From a bacterium (GTDB lineage Bacteria; BMS3Abin14), in the NCBI GenBank assembly GCA_020352595.1, contig CP070682.1:1948433-1963501 (forward strand): a stretch of DNA of 15,069 nt, given 5' to 3'. The position numbers and the translations under genes were made by a program. Under the pieces are notes generated by a model. The model ran no database searches, was not told the origin of the DNA, and worked only from the letters and a program-made list of their open reading frames with translations. Shown in pieces: positions 6,977 to 12,763 of this stretch. Each line of letters begins with the position of its first letter. The first letter of the stretch is position 1.

Positions 6977-7984
6977 ATGGACCCTCATGGACATCGCACT
7001 GGACGCCGGCGCTCAATGCTTCTGAGGAGCGTCGCAGTCTGGACCCTGATAGCCCTGGTTCCGCCTGGCGCCGTCCTCGGGGCACCACCCTCCCCCCTGG
7101 AGGAGCTCCAAAGGCCCGTGGCGCTGGTCAACGGCATCCCCATCTACCCATACGATCTCGATTGTGCCCTCGAGGCCTCCCGCGCCAAGAAGATCTCCGA
7201 CCCGGAGAGCATCTCACCCGACAGCGATCTTACCCTCAACCGTCTCATCGAGATCGAGCTTCTCTACCAGGAGAGCCTGAAGCACAGGTTTCCGGGGCTC
7301 AATGAGGAAGCGGAGCAGCGCTATCGGCGTGAAGTCAGGAGGATCGGCGGCGAAGAGAAGCTCCGATCCTATCTCAAATGCAACAACCTGACCCCCGCCC
7401 AGTTGAGAAAGTCCATCTTTCGAACCCTTTCCATCAACCGTTACCTGGACAAGATGGTCTACTCCAAGATCACTGTCACCGAGACAGAGATCCAGGACTA
7501 CTACCAGAAACACCTGGATTCCTTCATGAGGCCCCCGTCGGTCCGACTCAAGCAGATCATCATCCTGGGGCCGAAGGCACCGGCCAAGGAGGATTGGGCC
7601 CGCACGGCGGACCGGGCGCGATCAGTCTACCTGGAAGCTGTTCGAGGAGCCGACTTCGAGACACTGGCCAGACGGCACTCCGAGGATCCGTCGGGAGCCA
7701 GTCTGGGTGGTGAAATGGGGGTCATCTACATGGGTAATCTCCACCGCTCCTTCGAGACGCTCATCTTCTCCATGAACGCCGGATCCGTCACCGAACCGAT
7801 ACGTTCCAACAGTGGCTACCACATCATCAAGATCGTCTCCTCCAGCGGGCCCTCGCAAAGACCCCTGGAAGAGGTGCGCAACGAGATCATCACCGGGATC
7901 CGTCTCTCCAAGGCCAGCTCCAGGATATCCGAGCTCCTTTCGGACCTGAAGGAAAGCTCCGACGTCCGCATCCTGAACGACTGA
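6977..7984 (+). CDS. Second SurA/PpiC-like PPIase, secreted, with an altered catalytic site
   Basis: This 335-residue protein is probably a periplasmic chaperone or foldase. An Arg-rich start (10-12), a hydrophobic stretch (about 18-34) and a signal peptidase I-like site near AVLGA-PP (32-38) suggest export. A SurA-N-like region follows (about 45-180), with VALVNGIPIYPYDL resembling the [15 protein letters not shown] of its neighbour. A parvulin-type domain spans about 186-288. The usual His of the A/S-H-I-L motif is Gln193 (VRLKQIIIL), while the C-terminal GYHIIK His282 remains, so isomerase activity may be weakened. I chose ATG 6977 because GGGAGG lies just upstream, though spacing is short (3 nt). 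ATG 7016 is an alternative that still leaves a signal peptide. The frame is open back to 6875, but that start would sit upstream of the terminator. Confidence 0.8.
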   Translation: MDPHGHRTGRRRSMLLRSVAVWTLIALVPPGAVLGAPPSPLEELQRPVALVNGIPIYPYDLDCALEASRAKKISDPESISPDSDLTLNRLIEIELLYQESLKHRFPGLNEEAEQRYRREVRRIGGEEKLRSYLKCNNLTPAQLRKSIFRTLSINRYLDKMVYSKITVTETEIQDYYQKHLDSFMRPPSVRLKQIIILGPKAPAKEDWARTADRARSVYLEAVRGADFETLARRHSEDPSGASLGGEMGVIYMGNLHRSFETLIFSMNAGSVTEPIRSNSGYHIIKIVSSSGPSQRPLEEVRNEIITGIRLSKASSRISELLSDLKESSDVRILND

Positions 7985-8049
7985 GCCACCCCCCGTTCAA
8001 AACCGCTGCGACTGCTCACACGCCCGTCCCTCCACCAGCCCTTTACCCC

Positions 8050-8077
8050 TTTACATAGCCCCTTAATTGTATACAAT
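8050..8077 (+). promoter_or_regulatory. Sigma-70-like promoter of acnB
   Basis: TTTACA (8050-8055) and TACAAT (8072-8077), each a 5/6 match, are separated by 16 nt. The predicted start is near 8084, giving a leader of about 140 nt before the acnB ATG. The rest of the 240-nt gap (7985-8224) shows no ORF of note and no clear terminator for the preceding gene. Confidence 0.55.
8066..8077. promoter_or_regulatory. Palindromic operator overlapping the acnB -10 box (GntR/FCD-like)
   Basis: ATTGTATACAAT is a perfect 12-bp palindrome that fully covers the predicted -10 hexamer. Its core GT-N2-AC inside TTGTATACAA fits the type of site bound by GntR-family regulators of the FadR/FCD subgroup. Its position suggests repression by blocking RNA polymerase. 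No regulator gene lies in the window, so the identity is inference. Confidence 0.5.
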
Positions 8078-8134
8078 ATACTGGATACAGGCGGTGGGGC
8101 GTCTGTTCATGTCTTTGCCCCGGCTTGAGGGACA

Positions 8135-8168
8135 GGTGAGCGGCTTCATGCCCGCCTACCTTCTCACC
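8135..8168 (+). other. Imperfect hairpin in the acnB leader
   Basis: GGTGAG (8135-8140) can pair with CTCACC (8163-8168), and an inner GCGG/CCGC stem is possible. It lies within the predicted 5' leader, about 57 nt before the ATG. No known riboswitch is recognised and no U-run follows. It may be only a folded leader. Confidence 0.25.
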
Positions 8169-8224
8169 CCAAGTCAGCGGGGGTTCCCACCCTGGTTCAC
8201 CTTACATGCACATTGGAGGGCGCG

Positions 8225-10819
8225 ATGAGCAAACTTTCCCAATTCGCCAGCGGCTATCTCAAGGCAGCCGGTGACCGGCAGAAGGCCGGCATCCCGCCGC
8301 TGCCCCTGGATGCGGAACAGACCGGTATCCTCTGCGATCTTCTGCAGGAGAAGGAGCTCGACCCCAAGGTCTTCGTTCTGCCCGGCCGTAAGGACACCCT
8401 GGACAGCCTTCTGTTCCTTCTGACCCAGAGGGTTCCCCCCGGTGTGACCGATGCCTCCTTCGTCAAGGCGGATTTCCTCGGTGATATCGTCCGCGGAAGC
8501 AGGAAATCTCCCTACCTCAATGCCGGAGATGCCATAGGCATCCTCGGTCAAATGGGAGGCGGCGCCAACGTACCGCACCTCGTTGACGCCCTGGAACCCG
8601 GCGGGGAGATTTCCATCCTGGCCTCAAGGGCGCTGTCGAAAATGATCCTCGTTGCACCCATGGTCCTGACCCAGATCGCCAAGATGGCCGGCAAGGGGAA
8701 CCCGCAGGCGGCGGATCTTCTCAGGAGCTGGGCCGCAGCCGAGTGGTTCGAGGCCGCAGACCCCCTGCCGGAGCGTATCACCTGCGTCGTCGCCCGCACG
8801 ACGGGAGAGATCAACACCGACTTCTTCTCACCGGCCCAGGAGGCCGGGACGAGGGACGACATCCCTTTGCACGCCCTCTCCATGCTCTCCACAAGCCCCA
8901 GCGACCGGGACTTCCTCAACCGGCTGGAAGCCCTCAAGAAGGCTCACCCCGGCCTGCCCGTGCTCTTTGCCGGCGACGTGGTGGGCACCGGCAGCAGCCG
9001 TAAGTCGGCCTCCAACAGCCTCGTCTGGTGGATCGGCGTCGACATCCCCGGCACCCCCAACAAGAGGCGGGGCGGGATGGTCATGGCTTCCAAGATCGCC
9101 CCCATCTTCTTCAACACGCTGAGGGGATGCGGCGCCGTCCCGGTGCGGTGTCAGGCCGGCCCTCTGGAGGAGGGGGCGGTGGTGGACGTGGACTTCACGC
9201 TGGGGGAGGTCGTTGACAGCGCCAGCGGTGCCCCTCTCGTGAAGTTCACCATCGATCCCCAGTCCATCAAGGACGAGTACCGCGCCGGCGGAAGGAACTT
9301 CCTGATCATCGGGAGGAAGCTCACCTCCAGGGCGATGGACAACTGCGCCAAACTCAGGATTGAGCACGGAACTCCGGCGGTCTCGCTGCCGATGAAACCG
9401 AAGGTCCCCAAGGGTCAGCCCTTTTCCCTGGCCCAGAAACTCGTGGGCAGGGCCTCCGGTGTACCCGGCGTCCTGCCCGGGACCTACTGTGAACCCCAGG
9501 CCCATCTCGTCTTTTCCCAGGACACAACGGGGAAGATGACGCGCCAGGAACTGGAGGAACTGGCGTGCACCCATTTCGCCACCGTCTTCATCCAGTCCTT
9601 CTGCCACACGGCCGCCGGGCCCAGGAGCAAGGACGCCTCCATGCAGCACACTCTCACCGATTTCGTCAACAGGCTGGGGGGCATCGCCCTGAAACCGGGC
9701 GACGGCATCATCCACACCAACGGGAACAGGTTCTGTCTTCCCTATTTCGTCGGAACCGGCGGTGACAGCCATACCAGGTTCCCCATCGGGATCAGCTTCC
9801 CGGCGGGCTCCGACCTCGTGGCCTTCGCGGCAAGCCAGGGATATTTCCCCCTCGACATGCCGGAATCGGTACTGGTCAGATTCACCGGGAAGATCCAGCC
9901 CGGGATCACCCTCAGGGACCTTGTCAACGCCATCCCCTACGCGGCCATGCAGCAGGGCAAATTGAACCTGGAGAGGGGGGACAGCAAGGTCAACGTTTTC
10001 GCGGACAGGATCCTGGAGATCGAGGGTCTCGAGGGGATCGGCGTCGAGGATTCCTACAAGTTCACGGACACCTCGGCCGAGAGGTCGGCAGCAGCCAGCA
10101 CCTTTTCCCACCACCCCGACCGGGTCATCGCCTTCGTCAAGAACAACCTGAAGTTTCTCAAGGACAACTTCATCCACCGCAACCCGTCCAAACAGATCAA
10201 GGTCATCATCAACCTCATGGAAAAATGGCTGGCAGACCCCCAGCTCCTCAAGGCTGACCCAGGGGCTCGTTACGCCGACAGCATCGAGGTGGACATGACC
10301 GCCATCAAGGAGCCCCTCCTGGCCGCCCCCAACGATCCCGACAAGATCGTGACCCTTTCCGAGGCCTCGGGTACGAGGATAGACGAGGTCTTCGTGGGAT
10401 CATGCATGACGGACATCACCGACTTCAGGGCCGTCTCGAGGATCATCGGCGGCAGTCAGCTGCCCCACACCATGCGTCTCTGGGCCGTTCCGCCCGACAG
10501 GGAGAGCAACGTGGCCCTGGCGGACGAGGGCGTGCATCAGGTCATCATGACCGCCGGGGCCAACATCCACGTTCCCGGCTGCAGCCTCTGCATGGGGAAT
10601 CAGGGCCAGGTCGCCACGGGAGCCAACGTCGTTTCGACGAGCACGAGGAACTTCGACAACCGCATGGGGACGGGGGCCCAGGTGTTCCTCGGTTCCGCCC
10701 ACGTCGCGGCTGTCTCGGCTCTCATGGGACGCATCCCCTCCCCTGAGGAGTACATGAAGGTCTACAAGGCAAGGATCAAGTCCGTGGAGAAGAAGATCGC
10801 AGTGCCCATGGCTTTCTGA
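8225..10819 (+). CDS. acnB: Aconitate hydratase B (bifunctional aconitase / 2-methylisocitrate dehydratase)
   Basis: This 864-residue cytoplasmic 4Fe-4S enzyme interconverts citrate and isocitrate in the TCA cycle; AcnB also dehydrates 2-methylcitrate-pathway intermediates in some bacteria. The layout and length match E. coli AcnB. An N-terminal HEAT-like domain (about 1-160) contains RVPPGV, a swivel domain contains GDVVGTGSSRKSA (250-262), and TGGDSHTR (511-518) follows. The three cluster ligands are Cys727 in GSCMTD and Cys786 and Cys789 in PGCSLCMGNQ. STSTRNF (804-810) supplies active-site residues, and FCHTAA (459-464) is conserved. The ATG is preceded by GGAGGG at 5 nt spacing. A TTG four codons earlier is in frame but is part of that ribosome binding site. 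The gene is monocistronic between its own promoter and a terminator. Confidence 0.96.
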   Translation: MSKLSQFASGYLKAAGDRQKAGIPPLPLDAEQTGILCDLLQEKELDPKVFVLPGRKDTLDSLLFLLTQRVPPGVTDASFVKADFLGDIVRGSRKSPYLNAGDAIGILGQMGGGANVPHLVDALEPGGEISILASRALSKMILVAPMVLTQIAKMAGKGNPQAADLLRSWAAAEWFEAADPLPERITCVVARTTGEINTDFFSPAQEAGTRDDIPLHALSMLSTSPSDRDFLNRLEALKKAHPGLPVLFAGDVVGTGSSRKSASNSLVWWIGVDIPGTPNKRRGGMVMASKIAPIFFNTLRGCGAVPVRCQAGPLEEGAVVDVDFTLGEVVDSASGAPLVKFTIDPQSIKDEYRAGGRNFLIIGRKLTSRAMDNCAKLRIEHGTPAVSLPMKPKVPKGQPFSLAQKLVGRASGVPGVLPGTYCEPQAHLVFSQDTTGKMTRQELEELACTHFATVFIQSFCHTAAGPRSKDASMQHTLTDFVNRLGGIALKPGDGIIHTNGNRFCLPYFVGTGGDSHTRFPIGISFPAGSDLVAFAASQGYFPLDMPESVLVRFTGKIQPGITLRDLVNAIPYAAMQQGKLNLERGDSKVNVFADRILEIEGLEGIGVEDSYKFTDTSAERSAAASTFSHHPDRVIAFVKNNLKFLKDNFIHRNPSKQIKVIINLMEKWLADPQLLKADPGARYADSIEVDMTAIKEPLLAAPNDPDKIVTLSEASGTRIDEVFVGSCMTDITDFRAVSRIIGGSQLPHTMRLWAVPPDRESNVALADEGVHQVIMTAGANIHVPGCSLCMGNQGQVATGANVVSTSTRNFDNRMGTGAQVFLGSAHVAAVSALMGRIPSPEEYMKVYKARIKSVEKKIAVPMAF

Positions 10820-10900
10820 GAAGTTTCAACGTTCAGGTTTCAGCGGAGAGGGGCGCAGAAAACATGTCCTTCCCCTTGAACGCAGAACCCTGAAATCCGC

Positions 10901-10927
10901 AAAAAAAAGCCCCCGTCAGGGGGCTTT
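10901..10927. terminator. Bidirectional intrinsic terminator between acnB and tRNA-Met
   Basis: GCCCCC (10909-10914) pairs with GGGGGC (10919-10924) around a GTCA loop. On the minus strand eight T's follow (10908 down to 10901), giving a strong terminator for the tRNA. On the plus strand TTTGTT follows, giving a weaker one for acnB, which ends 90 nt upstream. The sequence between acnB and the stem has no feature I can name. Confidence 0.85.
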
Positions 10928-10934
10928 GTTCTCA

Positions 10935-11011
10935 TGGTGGCGGTGCAGGGATTTGAACCCCGGACACTGCGGATATGAGCCGCATGCTCTGACCACCTGA
11001 GCTACACCGCC
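10935..11011 (-). tRNA. tRNA-Met (anticodon CAU, elongator type)
   Basis: A full 77-nt cloverleaf is visible on the minus strand. The acceptor is GGCGGTG/CACCGCC, the D stem GCTC/GAGC, the anticodon stem TGCGG/CCGCA with loop CTCATAT, the variable loop GTGTC, and the T arm CGGGG-TTCAAAT-CCCTG. The CCA end is encoded. The anticodon is CAU. The acceptor begins with a paired G1-C72 and the anticodon stem lacks three consecutive G-C pairs, so it is not the initiator. A lysidine-modified tRNA-Ile2 is the alternative, but the body resembles elongator tRNA-Met of related bacteria more. Confidence 0.93.
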
Positions 11012-11033
11012 TCGTGGCTCTTTGAAGCATGGA

Positions 11034-11062
11034 TAAGTAACCCGAATCGCTGGAAATGTCAA
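11034..11062 (-). promoter_or_regulatory. Promoter of the tRNA-Met gene
   Basis: On the minus strand a perfect -35 TTGACA (11062-11057) is followed after 17 nt by TACTTA (11039-11034), a weak -10 that keeps the leading TA. Transcription would start roughly 16 nt before the mature tRNA 5' end, which is normal for a tRNA gene. Confidence 0.45.
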
Positions 11063-11110
11063 CAAAACCGGGGCATGCGCCTGCCAGCAGGCGCCGGGCG
11101 AAAAGCCTGA

Positions 11111-11139
11111 TTGCCGATGGATTGCGGGTCTGCTACATT
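11111..11139 (+). promoter_or_regulatory. Possible promoter for the small membrane ORF
   Basis: TTGCCG (11111-11116) and TACATT (11134-11139) are each 4/6 matches with 17-nt spacing. TGC precedes the -10, making an extended -10 motif. The start would fall only a few bases before ATG 11149, implying an almost leaderless mRNA. The match is modest. Confidence 0.3.
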
Positions 11140-11148
11140 CTGCCGGTG

Positions 11149-11280
11149 ATGCCTGCCAGTGACAAACACACCGGAAAAAGAAAGGCCCTCGAGGCCCTGG
11201 GCTGCCTGCTGTATGTCATCGCTGCCCTGGTCCTGGCAGCCGTGTTCCTGGCCAGGTTCGGGAAAATGGCCGGCGGCTGA
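11149..11280 (+). CDS. Hypothetical small single-helix membrane protein
   Basis: This 43-residue ORF has a basic N-terminus (KHTGKRK) and a single hydrophobic helix (about residues 17-33: LGCLLYVIAALVLAAVF), ending in a short polar tail. The N-terminal positive charges suggest the C-terminus faces outward. I do not recognise the family. The ATG at 11149 is chosen over the upstream in-frame ATG at 11056 because the latter would overlap the opposing tRNA promoter and add an unstructured basic segment. No convincing ribosome binding site precedes either. It lies between tRNA-Met and ftsY and converges with ftsY. It may be real or a chance ORF; codon use cannot decide at this length. Confidence 0.4.
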   Translation: MPASDKHTGKRKALEALGCLLYVIAALVLAAVFLARFGKMAGG

Positions 11281-11288
11281 TTTCAAGC

Positions 11289-11309
11289 GCCCGGGCAAGG
11301 CATCCGGGC
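11289..11309. terminator. Weak hairpin between the converging small ORF and ftsY
   Basis: GCCCGG (11289-11294) pairs with CCGGGC (11304-11309) around a 9-nt loop in the 30-nt gap between two converging genes. No proper T-run follows on either strand (TTCATT on plus), so it is at best a weak bidirectional terminator. Confidence 0.3.
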
Positions 11310-11310
11310 T

Positions 11311-12255
11311 TCATTCCCCGAGGAGCCCGCGGGCGAAGGCTTCCGGCTCGAAGGGCACAAGGTCCTCGATCCCTTCTCCCAGGCCCACGTAAAGGACCGG
11401 CAGCGACAGCTCGCCGGCGATGGGGATGATTATGCCCCCTTTCGCCGTGCCGTCCATCTTTGCCAGAACCATTCCCGTGACGCCTGCGGCCTGAACGAAT
11501 TCCCGGGCCTGCGTCAGGGCGTTCTGTCCCGTAGTCGCGTCCAGCACGAGGAGCGTGGAGTGAGGCGCTCCCTGGACAATCTTGCCAGCCACACGCCGTA
11601 TCTTCTCCAGTTCCCTCATGAGGGGTTCCCTCGTGTGGAGCCTGCCCGCCGTGTCGATGAGGACGGCGTCGATCCCGGAGGAGACAGCCTTGCTGACGGC
11701 GTCGTGGACCACAGCCGCCGGATCGCTTCCCTCCCTGGCACCTGCGAAAAGTGAGCCTGAGCGCTCGGCCCAGATCCCCAGCTGCTGCACGGCGGCCGCC
11801 CGGTAGGTGTCCGCGGCCACCAGGAGGACCCTCTGTCCTGCCTGGCGCAACCTGTGCGCCAGCTTGCCGATGGTGGTGGTTTTGCCGGTGCCGTTGACAC
11901 CCACAACCAGGAAGACATTGGGACCCTGCCTTTGTGGGTCTCTTTTCTCCAGGAAGGGCCGGTCAACGGTCCCGGCCACGGCAAGGAGGTCGGTGATCTG
12001 TCGGTGAAGGGACGCTTTCAGACCCGAGTCGTCGAGGACGACTCCCTGGCTGAGGGACCGCCTGAGGCCCTCCACGATCTTCACCGTGTACGCCACTCCC
12101 ACATCGGCTTGAACGAGGAGTTCCTCTATGCGCTCGAGGTCTTCACCCTCGATGGCGGTCTTCTGGGTGAAAAGATCCCTGATGCGGCCCCAGAAGGTCC
12201 CTCTGGTCCTTTGAAGGCCCTGCCGGTAAAGATCCATTTCCCTGTCGGTGGTCAC
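11311..12255 (-). CDS. ftsY: Signal recognition particle receptor FtsY
   Basis: This 314-residue SRP GTPase docks ribosome-nascent chain-SRP complexes at the inner membrane. The N domain spans about 15-95. The G domain shows the P-loop GVNGTGKTTT (119-128), DTYRAAAVQQL (149-159), DTAGR (201-205), a G4-type AKMDG (265-269) where Thr-Lys-Leu-Asp is usual, and the closing GLGEGIEDL (291-299). There is no long acidic A domain, as in many non-enteric bacteria; membrane contact would use the N-terminal amphipathic stretch. The start is GTG at 12255, preceded by GGGAG at suitable distance; an ATG six codons later lacks proper spacing. It is on the same strand as smc and the Roadblock gene, 148 nt downstream. 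That gap holds only a 17-codon ORF, so one operon is likely. Confidence 0.95.
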   Translation of the reverse strand: MTTDREMDLYRQGLQRTRGTFWGRIRDLFTQKTAIEGEDLERIEELLVQADVGVAYTVKIVEGLRRSLSQGVVLDDSGLKASLHRQITDLLAVAGTVDRPFLEKRDPQRQGPNVFLVVGVNGTGKTTTIGKLAHRLRQAGQRVLLVAADTYRAAAVQQLGIWAERSGSLFAGAREGSDPAAVVHDAVSKAVSSGIDAVLIDTAGRLHTREPLMRELEKIRRVAGKIVQGAPHSTLLVLDATTGQNALTQAREFVQAAGVTGMVLAKMDGTAKGGIIIPIAGELSLPVLYVGLGEGIEDLVPFEPEAFARGLLGE

Positions 12256-12403
12256 GGGGGTTCTCCCGTCCTGTATGCTCCCGGAGCCGTTTCATCCGCC
12301 CTGGACCGCCCCTCGCGATGTCCGTCGGAAAGCAAGGTACCCCATCACCTCCGGAGACGGGCCATTTTTCCTTAGCAGCAGGCGGATCAGGTTCGCAGAC
12401 GCG

Positions 12404-12763
12404 CTATATGAGACCGCTGATGAGTGGCAGAGCCTCTTTGAGGACCTTCATTCCATGGGATGGCAGGCCCGTTTCATCCTGCACCAGGACGAGGAAGATC
12501 CCCTCCCGAACGGGCATGATCGTATAGGTGCGCTTTTCGGCACGGATGGAGAAACCCTCAAGGCGGCTGCCGTTGCCGATGTGCCTGAGGGCCCCCTCAA
12601 CCGCCTCCAGCACGATACCATGGTGAGCACCGGTCAGCATCAGGTCGTAGCTGTCCCCCCGGGTGAAAAGGTCAATGGTCTCGCCGTCCGCGTCGACAAG
12701 AACAGCGCCTGTCGCTCCCCTCACAGACTGGACGATGCCGCCCAGCGCATCCCTGAAGGACAT
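12404..12763 (-). CDS. Roadblock/LC7 domain protein
   Basis: This 119-residue soluble protein consists of a single Roadblock/LC7-like fold. An N-terminal helix leads to GATGAVLVDADGETIDLF (16-33), the characteristic strand-turn-strand. A helix with HHGIVLEAVEGAL follows, then strands with FSIRAEKRTYTIMPV and GIFLVLVQDE, and a last helix. In bacteria such proteins (for example MglB) often act as dimers regulating small GTPases. No MglA-like GTPase is visible here, but the next gene encodes the GTPase FtsY. Its ATG shares one base with the smc stop codon (TGATG), so its translation is probably coupled to smc. Function is not known. The fold call rests on pattern recognition and has moderate certainty. 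Confidence 0.75.
   Translation of the reverse strand: MSFRDALGGIVQSVRGATGAVLVDADGETIDLFTRGDSYDLMLTGAHHGIVLEAVEGALRHIGNGSRLEGFSIRAEKRTYTIMPVREGIFLVLVQDETGLPSHGMKVLKEALPLISGLI

Noticed and set aside
7004..7025. RRRS-M-L-L near the N-terminus of the second PPIase as a Tat signal
   Set aside because: The motif lacks the Phe-Leu-Lys part of the consensus and the h-region is strongly hydrophobic, so Sec export is more likely.
8828..10177. 449-codon open frame on the minus strand inside acnB
   Set aside because: It is antisense to a fully conserved aconitase and its translation shows no recognisable domain; GC-rich coding DNA often leaves the opposite strand open.
10820..10900. GTTCA/TTTCAG-like repeats and partly complementary TTGAACG/CTGAAA segments after acnB
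   Set aside because: The complementary pieces are in the wrong order to nest into a hairpin and the repeats are too degenerate to define a unit.
10935..11011. Reading the CAU tRNA as initiator tRNA-fMet
   Set aside because: G1-C72 is paired and the anticodon stem lacks the three consecutive G-C pairs of initiator tRNAs.
12292..12345. 17-codon minus-strand ORF with a strong GGAGGTG before its ATG, between the Roadblock gene and ftsY
   Set aside because: The Shine-Dalgarno is only 2 nt from the ATG and the product has no features; it stops before ftsY and is not an extension of it.
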